From CAZQEZ01 sp964592475 (GTDB taxonomy: Bacteria > Bacteroidota > Bacteroidia > Cytophagales > Cyclobacteriaceae), in the NCBI GenBank assembly GCA_964592475.1, contig CAZQEZ010000103.1, positions 1 to 14,131 of the forward strand: 14,131 bases of DNA, written 5' to 3'. The translations under genes and the position numbers were made by a program. Position 1 is the first letter of the stretch. Each line of letters begins with the position of its first letter. The notes under the pieces are model-generated. The model saw nothing but the letters and a program-made list of their open reading frames with translations, had not been told where the DNA came from and made no database searches. Positions 7,381 through 14,131 of the stretch are shown piece by piece.

Positions 7381-8119
7381 AATAATAGCAATATTTTTAG
7401 TAGCCGTTTTGCTGGTATCATGCAGTAAAAAAGTTTCAATATCAGATTTTGGTAAAAATAAATTTAAAGTACAAAATGTTGACTTCCGCAACTTTAGCTC
7501 CCGAGCTAAGATACGCTACGACAATGGCCATCGCAACCTTTCGCTTAATGCCAATATTCGTATCAAAAAAGATAGCATAATCTGGGTATCTTTGTCCGCG
7601 TTTTTAGGCATAGAAGTGGCCCGTGGATTGATTACCCCGGATTCAATGGTGCTAATTAATCGTATTGAGAATGAATACGAGGCAATGAACTACAAAGAGC
7701 TAAGCAAAAAATTTAATTTCGATATAGATTACTCGTTAATTCAAGCGATGTTGATTGGCAATATGCCTCGAGAAATTAATCTTAAAGACGAGCTGAAAAA
7801 AAATAAAGATGTACTTACCATACGACAATTGATGGATAAATACTTGGTAGAAAATTACATCAATGCAAAGACTTTAAAATTGGAAAGAGTTTTTATTGAG
7901 GAAATACCAACAAAAAATACCCTAAATTTTACTTATGGGGATTTTGAAAGGTTAGAAAAAAATGTTTTTCCGTATTCTAGTGACATTGTACTTACCTACA
8001 ACAATAATGCAGGCAACAACTCCCAAACGAAGATAAATATTGATCATAAAAGAATAGATTTGGAAAATACAGATTTATCTTTTCCGTTTGAAATACCAGA
8101 TAAATACCATCGTAGATGA
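7373..8119 (+). CDS. DUF4292 family lipoprotein, possibly LolB-like
   Basis: This 248-residue protein has a lipoprotein signal, MNKIIAIFLVAVLLVSC, with the lipobox L-V-S-C and the lipidated cysteine at residue 17. The mature part matches the DUF4292 pattern: a core of strands such as RNLSLNANIRIKKDSIIWVS (about 55-74), then LGIEVARGLITPDSMVLINR, and a helical part with LIQAMLIGNMP. Alternating strands with an I-K-K-D-S-I-I-W motif recall the LolA/LolB fold, to which I believe this family is related, so a role in handling lipoproteins or other lipids at the outer membrane is a reasonable guess but unproven. An in-frame ATG exists at 7343, but the start at 7373 gives a proper signal peptide and an eight-base overlap with the TPR gene. 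Its stop overlaps the next start as ATGA. Confidence 0.8.
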   Translation: MNKIIAIFLVAVLLVSCSKKVSISDFGKNKFKVQNVDFRNFSSRAKIRYDNGHRNLSLNANIRIKKDSIIWVSLSAFLGIEVARGLITPDSMVLINRIENEYEAMNYKELSKKFNFDIDYSLIQAMLIGNMPREINLKDELKKNKDVLTIRQLMDKYLVENYINAKTLKLERVFIEEIPTKNTLNFTYGDFERLEKNVFPYSSDIVLTYNNNAGNNSQTKINIDHKRIDLENTDLSFPFEIPDKYHRR

Positions 8120-9309
8120 TCAGGAAACTACTTTTATCTTTATTTCTATTTTTTACTATTGCAAATGTTCAGGCCCAAAAAAGTAAAACGGATCTGGAAA
8201 GGGAAAAGAAGCGTACTTTGCAGGAAATAAAGGAAGCGGAGAAAATATTAGCAGAAACTGAAGATGAGAAAGTGGTTAGCCTTGGTCAGTTATTTGCCTT
8301 GAAAAAACAAATTGAGGCTCGCGAAAGTCTAATAAAATCAATCAACAGGGAAATCAGTATGCTTAACTCTGAAATTAAAGAAGTACAATTGCTAATTGCC
8401 TCCCTTGAAGAAGACTTAAGAAATCTCAAAAAGGAATATGCCACTATGGCCTATATTACCTATAAGGCTAATAAGGGATTCAACAAACTTTCCTTTATCT
8501 TTTCTGCCAATACATTTCGCCAATTTTATATGCGTCTCAAATATATGGAGCAGTATAGCAAAGCCCGTAAAAGTCAGGTAGCCGAAATTGAAAAAGTAAA
8601 AGAAATGCTGAAGCAACAGGTATCTTTTATTGAAAGTAAACATATACAAAAGCAAAATTTACGTGCCCAAAAACTCCAAGAAAACAAAAGCCTATTTCAA
8701 GTAAAAGGTAAGCAGGACCAAGTTGTAGCAAAGCTTACACAAAAAGAAAACGAGCTACGTAAAGAAGTGAAAAGTAAAAAAAGTGCAGTAAACAAGCTTG
8801 ATGAATTGATAGCTACCTTGGTAGAAAAAGAAATGAAGCAAGCTGCCAGCGCTGCTACCACAGCCAAAGAAAGAACTGCATTTAGATATGCCTCTACTTC
8901 TTTTGCTGACAATCGAAATAAGTTGATGTGGCCTGTAAGTGGAGGCTTTGTTAGCGGTAAATTTGGGCTTCACCCTCACCCTATCCTAAAAGGCATCAAT
9001 GAAAAAAATGACGGGATAGATATTCAAACAAATAAAAATGAAAACGTGTATGCTGTTTTCGATGGTAAAGTGACAAAAGTAGCGGTAGCTCCTCCACCTT
9101 TTTACAATCTGGTGATTGTACAGCACGGGGAATACTTTACAGTATATGCTAAATTAAGCAAGGTGAATGTCAAAACGGGTCAAACTATTAAAACCAATGA
9201 TCAAATAGGTAAAGTACATACCGACAAAAATGGTATTTCAGAAGTGCATTTTATGGTATGGAAAAATAGCCAAAAGCTTGATCCGGAAAAGTGGTTGGTG
9301 CGTAAATAA
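8116..9309 (+). CDS. EnvC-type murein hydrolase activator (coiled coil plus degenerate LytM/M23 domain)
   Basis: This 397-residue periplasmic protein has a signal peptide (residues 1-20, cleavage near NVQA-QKS), long coiled-coil helices (about 23-110 and 145-245) and a C-terminal LytM/M23 domain (about 271-395, starting MWPVSGGFVSGKFG). In active M23 enzymes the key residues are H-x-x-x-D, Y-x-H and H-x-H. Here the corresponding positions read N298 and D302 (NDGID), K346 (YAKL), and E376 and H378 (EVHF). Two of three zinc ligands are kept, but one zinc-binding histidine and both catalytic histidines are replaced. It is therefore most likely not a peptidase but an activator of cell-wall amidases during division, like EnvC and NlpD. 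No amidase gene is in the window. Its start overlaps the DUF4292 stop by four bases (ATGA). Confidence 0.9.
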   Translation: MIRKLLLSLFLFFTIANVQAQKSKTDLEREKKRTLQEIKEAEKILAETEDEKVVSLGQLFALKKQIEARESLIKSINREISMLNSEIKEVQLLIASLEEDLRNLKKEYATMAYITYKANKGFNKLSFIFSANTFRQFYMRLKYMEQYSKARKSQVAEIEKVKEMLKQQVSFIESKHIQKQNLRAQKLQENKSLFQVKGKQDQVVAKLTQKENELRKEVKSKKSAVNKLDELIATLVEKEMKQAASAATTAKERTAFRYASTSFADNRNKLMWPVSGGFVSGKFGLHPHPILKGINEKNDGIDIQTNKNENVYAVFDGKVTKVAVAPPPFYNLVIVQHGEYFTVYAKLSKVNVKTGQTIKTNDQIGKVHTDKNGISEVHFMVWKNSQKLDPEKWLVRK

Positions 9310-9438
9310 TTATTTAAGAAGCTCCTCTTTTCATAAAAATTACTTATATATGTGATCAGGTTTATTCTATAGAAAAATATAAACAATTTATATCAATAAA
9401 TAAGATACGTAAGAATTAAAGCAATAAAATAAATTATT
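9310..9438. other. AT-rich spacer between the envelope operon and tatA
   Basis: This 129-base gap separates two groups of closely spaced genes and should hold the end of the first operon and a promoter for the second. I see neither a strong terminator hairpin nor a TTTG/TAnnTTTG pair. The sequence just before the tatA ATG is very A-rich, as is common for Bacteroidota translation starts that lack a Shine-Dalgarno motif. Read-through from the upstream operon cannot be excluded. Confidence 0.4.
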
Positions 9439-9669
9439 ATGACAAATACTTTATTATTTTTCGGTGGCCTTGGAGGTTGGGAAATTTTGTTGGTGATTTT
9501 AATAATTTTGATTTTCTTTGGAGCCAAAAGAATTCCAGAGCTGGCTAAAGGTTTGGGTAAAGGTATCAGAGAATTTAAAGATGCCACCAATGAACAAGAA
9601 AAGAAGCCTGAATCAAAGGAAGAAATTGATGATTCGAAAACTGAACAGAAAAAAGAAGAAAAAATTTAA
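9439..9669 (+). CDS. tatA: Twin-arginine translocase subunit TatA
   Basis: This 76-residue protein is a TatA/E-type subunit of the twin-arginine translocase, which forms the passage for folded proteins across the inner membrane. It has a short polar N-terminus, one transmembrane helix (about residues 10-28, GGLGGWEILLVILIILIFFG), and the hinge FGAKRIPELAKGLGKGIREFK, the hallmark amphipathic helix with the F-G, L-P-like and G-x-G positions. A highly charged Lys/Glu-rich tail follows. The length fits TatA better than the longer TatB. tatC is not in this window. The nearby isomerase gene carries a Tat-type leader and would be a client. gatA follows after ten bases. Confidence 0.95.
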   Translation: MTNTLLFFGGLGGWEILLVILIILIFFGAKRIPELAKGLGKGIREFKDATNEQEKKPESKEEIDDSKTEQKKEEKI

Positions 9670-9679
9670 TTATTAGCAC

Positions 9680-11092
9680 TTGAAGTCATTAGCAGCCATA
9701 CAATCAGCCATAAATTCTGGTAAAACTACTCTCGGGCAAGTAGTCGACCATTATTTGGAAAATATTGAAAAGCAAAAGCATCTGAACGTTTTTTTAGAAG
9801 TATTTGCTGATGATGCACGAAATAAAGCTGCTATCATTGATCAAAAAATAAAAGCTGGTACAGCGGGTAAACTGGCCGGCATGGTAATTTCTATAAAAGA
9901 TATAATCTGCTATCAAGATCATAAAGCTCAAGCAGGCAGTAAAATTTTAGATGGGTTTATTTCACAAATTTCTTCTACCGCGGTAGAAAGGGCTATTCAA
10001 GAAGATGCCATCATTATTGGTAGAGCTAATTGTGATGAATTTGGCATGGGCTCATCCAATGAAAATTCAGCTTATGGTTCGGTATTAAATGGCATAGGAG
10101 AAAATAGGGTGCCCGGAGGATCCTCAGGAGGATCAGCAGTATCCGTGCAAATGGACATGTGCCTGGCATCTTTGGGTTCCGATACTGGTGGATCTGTAAG
10201 GCAACCGGCTGCTTTCTGCGGCATAGTAGGCTTCAAGCCAACTTATTCACGCATTTCTCGTCATGGACTTATCGCCTATGCGTCATCATTTGATACCATA
10301 GGTGTGTTAAGCAAAAATGTAGAAGATTGCGCTTTACTCATGGAAGTAATATCAGGAAAAGATGATTATGACAATACGGTTTCACAAAAGGAAGTGCCTG
10401 CTTATAGTAAAGCATTAGTTAATTCGAAGCAATATAAGATAGCTTACATAAAAGATACCCTGGAAAATAAAGGCCTTTCTGCTGATATTAAAGAAAATAC
10501 TCTCAATAAAATTGAACAGCTCAAAAGTCAAGGGCATCTGGTACAGCCAGTAGATTTTCCGCTAATGAAATATGCATTGCCTACCTATTATATTCTTATT
10601 ACGGCAGAGGCAAGTTCAAATTTAAGTCGGTTTGATGGAGTGAAGTATGGTTACAGGAGTCCTAATGGTCATAACTTGGAAACCATGTATAAAAAAACCA
10701 GGTCAGAGGGTTTTGGCGAAGAGGTAAAAAGAAGAATTATACTGGGAACATTCGTTTTGAGTGCCAGTTACTATGATGCATACTATACTAAAGCACAAAA
10801 AGTGCGGCGGTTGATAAAGAATAAATTAGAAGAATTACTTACTCAATATGATTTTGTGGTGATGCCAACAACTCCTACCACAGCGTTTAAAATGGGTGAA
10901 AGAAGTAATAATCCTTTGGAAATGTATTTAGCCGACTTATTTACTGTGCAGGCTTCGGTAGCTGGCCTGCCGGCAATTTCTATTCCCAATGGTGAAGACA
11001 GCAATGGTTTGCCCGTAGGTTTACAGGTAATGGGCAATTTCTTTAGCGAAGAAAACCTGTTTTCTTTCTCAAAACAATTAATGGACAACTAA
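9680..11092 (+). CDS. gatA: Aspartyl/glutamyl-tRNA(Asn/Gln) amidotransferase subunit A
   Basis: This 470-residue amidase-signature protein is the glutaminase subunit of GatCAB, which converts misacylated Glu-tRNA(Gln) or Asp-tRNA(Asn) to the amide form. The catalytic Ser-cisSer-Lys triad is complete: K73 (SIKD), S148 (GGSSGGS) and S172 (GSDTGGSVRQ). The spacings of 75 and 24 residues are what I recall for Staphylococcus aureus GatA. The motif AAFCGIVGFKPTYSRISRHGLIAYASSFDTIG, split here as CGIVGFKPTYSR and HGLIAYASSFDTIG, is typical of tRNA amidotransferases and not of general amidases. The start appears to be TTG at 9680 (TTG AAG TCA); it gives the expected N-terminus KSLAAIQ, and no ATG is nearby in frame. 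gatB and gatC are not present here, which is common in Bacteroidota. The gene lies between tatA and the transglycosylase with gaps of about ten bases. Confidence 0.95.
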   Translation: MKSLAAIQSAINSGKTTLGQVVDHYLENIEKQKHLNVFLEVFADDARNKAAIIDQKIKAGTAGKLAGMVISIKDIICYQDHKAQAGSKILDGFISQISSTAVERAIQEDAIIIGRANCDEFGMGSSNENSAYGSVLNGIGENRVPGGSSGGSAVSVQMDMCLASLGSDTGGSVRQPAAFCGIVGFKPTYSRISRHGLIAYASSFDTIGVLSKNVEDCALLMEVISGKDDYDNTVSQKEVPAYSKALVNSKQYKIAYIKDTLENKGLSADIKENTLNKIEQLKSQGHLVQPVDFPLMKYALPTYYILITAEASSNLSRFDGVKYGYRSPNGHNLETMYKKTRSEGFGEEVKRRIILGTFVLSASYYDAYYTKAQKVRRLIKNKLEELLTQYDFVVMPTTPTTAFKMGERSNNPLEMYLADLFTVQASVAGLPAISIPNGEDSNGLPVGLQVMGNFFSEENLFSFSKQLMDN

Positions 11093-11103
11093 TAAGTTAA
11101 GAT

Positions 11104-12468
11104 ATGCGGCGCGTGATAATAATCTTGATATTATTTACCGGTATTTCTGCAAGCAAAGCTCAGGAAGTAAAAATAGAAGTAAATGATAGTTCTATCTATC
11201 AATATGAATTTATTCCGGATGTATCATTTGATACCATTGCTAACAGGCTGGCAACAATTGAAGGGGAAATTCCACTCAATCTCAATGAAATTGTAAGAGC
11301 ATTTATAGATTACTTTTCTATCAGGAATAGGGATTACACTCGCATGATAATGCGTCGCAAAGATATTTATTTTCCCATTTTTGAGGAAAAATTAGCTGCT
11401 TATGGTTTGCCTGATGAACTTAAATATTTAAGTATTATAGAGTCAGGTTTAAATACTCAAGCTAAATCTAGAGTAGGAGCTGTAGGCTTGTGGCAGTTTA
11501 TGCCTTACACCGGTAAAATATTTGATCTGGATCAGAATTATTATTTTGATGAGAGAATGGATCCTGAAAAAGCCACTGAAGCAGCTTGCAGGTATCTAAA
11601 GCAACTATATACTATATCTGGCGATTGGGAATTGGCTTTAGCTTCTTACAATGCCGGACCGGGAAATGTGAGAAAAGCGCTACGAAGATCAGGTAAAGAT
11701 ACCTTTTGGGGGGCTTATCACAGTTTGCCCAGAGAAACACGCAGTTACCTGCCTCAATTTGTTGCTATTATTTATGTTTTAAATTTTGCCGAAAATCATA
11801 ACATTTTTTTGGATGAAGAAAAGGACTACCATTTGGCTTACGACACCATATTAATTGACGGATATGCACATATTCCTACCCTTGCTAATATGCTTAACCT
11901 TTGTTATGAAGACTTGGCTGAATTAAATCCTGAAATACAAAAAAACATATTGCCTTCTGATAGTAAGGGGTACCCGGTTCGCATTCCGTATGACAAAAAA
12001 GAATTTTACATTAGTAATCGAACCGAAATATTAGACTCTATTGGAAAAACAGATAAGAGCAAAATGGCAACTTTGGCTAAAGCTCACCCAATTAACACGG
12101 CAGGGAAGGACAAAGTAATTTATAAGGTTAGATCAGGAGACGTATTAGGAAAAATAGCTGAGACTTATAAAGTACGAGTTGCGGATATTAGAAGATGGAA
12201 TAATTTACGCTCTAATGTTATCCGGATAGGACAAAAACTTACTATATATGCTAATCCTAACACAATACCCTCAACTACTTCAGTTGCCAAAGAAAGCAAT
12301 AAAACAGATCCTATATCTCATAATGGTAGAGTATACATCGTGCAACCAGGGGATACTTTATGGCACATTTCTAAAAAATACGAAGGGTTAAGTATTGAAA
12401 AAATAAAAGAACTTAACAATTTGAAAAACAGCAAGATAAAGCCAGGAATGAAATTGGTCATCGGTTAA
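11104..12468 (+). CDS. MltD-like membrane/periplasmic lytic transglycosylase with two LysM domains
   Basis: This 454-residue protein has a signal peptide (1-19, ISASKA-QE) with no lipobox cysteine, so it is probably soluble periplasmic. The SLT catalytic domain (family 1, MltD type) spans about residues 80-230, with the catalytic glutamate E113 in IIESGLN, the motif SRVGAVGLWQFMP (122-134) and LASYNAGPGNVR (179-190). Two LysM peptidoglycan-binding domains follow at about 339-382 (YKVRSGDVLGKIAETYKV) and 410-453 (YIVQPGDTLWHISKKY). A weaker LysM-like stretch lies at about 255-298. The enzyme cleaves the MurNAc-GlcNAc bond to give 1,6-anhydro ends during wall turnover. It starts 11 bases after gatA and is probably transcribed with it. 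MltD-like identity is by domain order only. Confidence 0.92.
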   Translation: MRRVIIILILFTGISASKAQEVKIEVNDSSIYQYEFIPDVSFDTIANRLATIEGEIPLNLNEIVRAFIDYFSIRNRDYTRMIMRRKDIYFPIFEEKLAAYGLPDELKYLSIIESGLNTQAKSRVGAVGLWQFMPYTGKIFDLDQNYYFDERMDPEKATEAACRYLKQLYTISGDWELALASYNAGPGNVRKALRRSGKDTFWGAYHSLPRETRSYLPQFVAIIYVLNFAENHNIFLDEEKDYHLAYDTILIDGYAHIPTLANMLNLCYEDLAELNPEIQKNILPSDSKGYPVRIPYDKKEFYISNRTEILDSIGKTDKSKMATLAKAHPINTAGKDKVIYKVRSGDVLGKIAETYKVRVADIRRWNNLRSNVIRIGQKLTIYANPNTIPSTTSVAKESNKTDPISHNGRVYIVQPGDTLWHISKKYEGLSIEKIKELNNLKNSKIKPGMKLVIG

Positions 12469-12486
12469 TTTGGCATAGTATTTGGT

Positions 12487-12533
12487 TTTTAAGGTCGATT
12501 GTTTTATTCAATATTTATGTGACTTTTAAGGTC
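12487..12533 (+). repeat. Short direct repeat upstream of the DUF4837 gene
   Basis: TTTTAAGGTC occurs at 12487-12496 and again at 12524-12533, an exact ten-base direct repeat 37 bases apart; the bases after it (GAT and AAT) are also similar. The copies lie just upstream of the candidate promoter and might be operator half-sites. The sequence is AT-rich and two copies are not enough to exclude chance. Confidence 0.3.
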
Positions 12534-12553
12534 AATGAAGCATTATTGCTTTA

Positions 12554-12585
12554 TTTGAGGCTTAAATCAAAAAATAATAACTTTA
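12554..12585 (+). promoter_or_regulatory. Candidate Bacteroidota promoter for the DUF4837 gene
   Basis: A TTTG -33 box (12554-12557) is followed after 20 bases by TAACTTTA (12578-12585), which matches the -7 consensus TAnnTTTG in five of six fixed positions. Spacing is within the usual range for Bacteroidota sigma-A promoters. The predicted start lies a few bases before the ATG at 12601. The 132-base gap to the transglycosylase gene supports separate transcription. Confidence 0.5.
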
Positions 12586-12600
12586 AGCAAAAATTTACCA

Positions 12601-13707
12601 ATGAAAAAAGAATCCCATTTTATAATTATATTATTGCTAATTGTAACTATGCTATCAGCATGTTCATCTGACTCTGGCAAAAATGGCAGTAGTAGCAATT
12701 TGCCAGCAGCCAAGGGTGCAGAAAGCGAAATTTATATCGTAATGGACTCTGCTCACTGGAATAGTGAATTAGGAGATGCGATAAAAGAAACATTTGCAAT
12801 GGCCATACCTGGTTTACCACGTGACGAACCTATGTTTTCTATTAAATATGTAAATCCACTTCAATTTACCGGGTTTTTAAAGCAAGCCACCAATCTTTTA
12901 TTTGTAACTACTTTGAAGAACAATAGCCGACAGGGCCAGCGAATGAAGGGCTTTTTCACACAAGAGTCTCTGCAAATGATTCAGGATAAACCAGATATGT
13001 ATAGGTTTGTATTGAAAGATCAATACGCTAAAGGCCAGACGGTCCTGCATCTTTTTGGTCAATCGCAATCCCAGCTAATTAATAAGATATCAGAGAATAG
13101 AGAAGATTTGCAGCAAGTATTTCTTAAACCTGAAATCACACGCCTCACTAAAAAAATATATAGTGGGGTAGAAGAAAAAGGTTTGATGAAAACCTTGCTT
13201 GCTAAGCATGATTTTTACCTAAAAATTCCTGCTAACTATAAATTGGCAAAGGAAAGAGATAATTTTCTGTGGATAAGGCATTATAACCATGACATTGATA
13301 AAAACTTATTAATTTATCACCAGGAATATGATAATGAATCAGTATTTGAGGATCAGAATATATTTAGTTTGCGAGAAAAAATAGCCCAAAAATATCTACG
13401 CGATATTGAAGATACCAGTATATATATGGTAACAGAGACTTTAGTTCCAATTACTACGAAAAAGATAAATTTTGATGGAAAATACTCAATTGAAACCCGC
13501 GGGTTGTGGAAATTAAGTGATATCTCGATGGGCGGTCCTTTTCTTAGTTACCTATTTGTAGATGAAAAAAGAAACAGGCTCTATTATATAGAGGGATACG
13601 TGGCTAGCCCGGGCAAAACCAAAAGACTAAGCATGCGAGAGTTAGAAATAATACTTAATACATTTAGAACCAGGGAAGAATACATGGAAATAAAAGAGAA
13701 ATCTTGA
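12601..13707 (+). CDS. DUF4837 family lipoprotein of unknown function
   Basis: This 368-residue protein has a lipoprotein signal (MKKESHFIIILLLIVTMLSAC, lipobox L-S-A-C, C21), followed by a Ser/Gly-rich linker to about residue 35. The mature region matches the DUF4837 family of Bacteroidota: an opening strand EIYIVMDSAHWNSELGDAIK, a central part with TLLAKHDFYLKIPANYKLAK and FLWIRHYN, and a C-terminal part with YSIETRGLWKLSDISMGGPF and FLSYLFVDEKRNRLYYIEGY. I see no catalytic motif. The two halves look like repeated alpha/beta modules, but this is an impression. It is probably anchored in the outer or inner membrane facing the periplasm. It lies between a lytic transglycosylase and ruvA, with its own candidate promoter and terminator. 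Confidence 0.8.
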   Translation: MKKESHFIIILLLIVTMLSACSSDSGKNGSSSNLPAAKGAESEIYIVMDSAHWNSELGDAIKETFAMAIPGLPRDEPMFSIKYVNPLQFTGFLKQATNLLFVTTLKNNSRQGQRMKGFFTQESLQMIQDKPDMYRFVLKDQYAKGQTVLHLFGQSQSQLINKISENREDLQQVFLKPEITRLTKKIYSGVEEKGLMKTLLAKHDFYLKIPANYKLAKERDNFLWIRHYNHDIDKNLLIYHQEYDNESVFEDQNIFSLREKIAQKYLRDIEDTSIYMVTETLVPITTKKINFDGKYSIETRGLWKLSDISMGGPFLSYLFVDEKRNRLYYIEGYVASPGKTKRLSMRELEIILNTFRTREEYMEIKEKS

Positions 13708-13737
13708 TAATCAACAGGTTAAGTTTTTTAAAATATT

Positions 13738-13771
13738 GCCGGTACTTATAAAATTTAAGGCCGGCTTTTTT
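13738..13771 (+). terminator. Rho-independent terminator after the DUF4837 gene
   Basis: GCCGG (13738-13742) pairs with CCGGC (13761-13765). The stem can continue through a T-G wobble and one bulged A to CTT/AAG (13745-13747 with 13757-13759), and six T follow at once (13766-13771). It lies 31 bases after the stop of the DUF4837 gene and separates it from ruvA. Confidence 0.88.
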
Positions 13772-13865
13772 ATTTTATGAGAATATTTTATCAGTTTTAC
13801 CTGCTCAAATAGAATGTCAACCAGCTCATGTACGTTATAAATGACCACTAACCATATAAACTTTT

Positions 13866-14131
13866 ATGTATGCTTACATAGAGGGCAAATTAGCCCTGAA
13901 AGAAGCTGCACATGTTGTAATTGATGTGCAGGGAGTAGGATATGATATAAAAATCTCGCTCAATACATTTGCCGCGGTAAAAACGGTAGATCGTTGCCGT
14001 CTTCATACCTATCTACATGTAAAAGAGGATGCTCAAACTCTTTATGGCTTTTCTACTTTCGAGGAGAAAGAACTTTTTCTATACCTTATTTCTATTAGTG
14101 GAGTAGGGCCGGGTACTGCTTTGATGGTTTT
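13866..14131 (+). CDS. ruvA: Holliday junction branch migration protein RuvA (5' part, cut by window end)
   Basis: The first 88 codons of ruvA are visible. RuvA binds the four-way Holliday junction as a tetramer and loads the RuvB motor for branch migration in recombination repair. The N-terminal OB-fold reads MYAYIEGKLALKEAAHVVID followed by VQGVGYDIKISLNTF, and then HTYLHVKEDAQTLYGFSTFE, all characteristic. The last readable residues, LISISGVGPGTALM, are the start of the first helix-hairpin-helix DNA-binding motif. The start follows family alignment. The gene runs off the end of the window, so the C-terminal RuvB-contacting domain is not seen. The upstream spacer after the terminator (13772-13865) should hold its promoter, but I find no convincing box. 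Confidence 0.95.
   Translation, partial: MYAYIEGKLALKEAAHVVIDVQGVGYDIKISLNTFAAVKTVDRCRLHTYLHVKEDAQTLYGFSTFEEKELFLYLISISGVGPGTALMV

Noticed and set aside
1..14131. A novel defence, mobile or biosynthetic system
   Set aside because: The genes are housekeeping or envelope genes of recognisable families; there is no nuclease, toxin, integrase, reverse transcriptase, CRISPR array or biosynthetic core gene.

Overview
The window looks like chromosomal DNA of a Bacteroidota bacterium, most likely of the order Cytophagales. The basis is AT-rich coding sequence with almost no Shine-Dalgarno motifs, candidate TAnnTTTG-type promoter boxes, and Bacteroidota-typical families (DUF4292, DUF4837, DUF4235, and sugar isomerase / Gfo-Idh-MocA proteins with Tat-type leaders). 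The order assignment is inference from gene content; no rRNA or tRNA is present.

Left part (1-2671). A quasi-palindromic dispersed-type repeat opens the window, followed by a small DUF4235-like membrane protein and a strong, probably bidirectional, terminator. On the minus strand there is a Tat-leader sugar phosphate isomerase/epimerase and, downstream of it, a Gfo/Idh/MocA oxidoreductase that has lost its whole NAD-binding half. Between these two lies a segment of about 158 bp of higher GC with no recognisable coding content and weakly inverted-repeat-like ends. This scar is the only clearly anomalous stretch in the window.

Central part (2672-9309). Six tightly packed plus-strand genes, probably one operon, follow: Wzx-type flippase, dut, sugar-phosphate nucleotidyltransferase with a C-terminal beta-helix, periplasmic TPR protein, DUF4292 lipoprotein (possibly LolB-like), and an EnvC-type murein hydrolase activator whose LytM domain has lost key catalytic residues. 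The last three genes overlap one another, suggesting translational coupling. Apart from dut, the theme is envelope assembly.

Right part (9439-14131). tatA, gatA (TTG start) and an MltD-like lytic transglycosylase with two LysM domains form a second closely spaced group. A DUF4837 lipoprotein with its own candidate promoter and a clear intrinsic terminator follows, and the 5' end of ruvA runs off the window.

I looked for a new biological system (defence, mobile, RNA-guided, biosynthetic) and do not see one. There are no CRISPR arrays, toxin-antitoxin pairs, transposase or integrase genes, or RNA genes. The points most worth following up are the gene-decapitating scar at 1456-1616, the DUF4292 protein as a candidate LolB-like factor in a coupled TPR-DUF4292-EnvC unit, and the uncharacterised DUF4837 lipoprotein next to a lytic transglycosylase.
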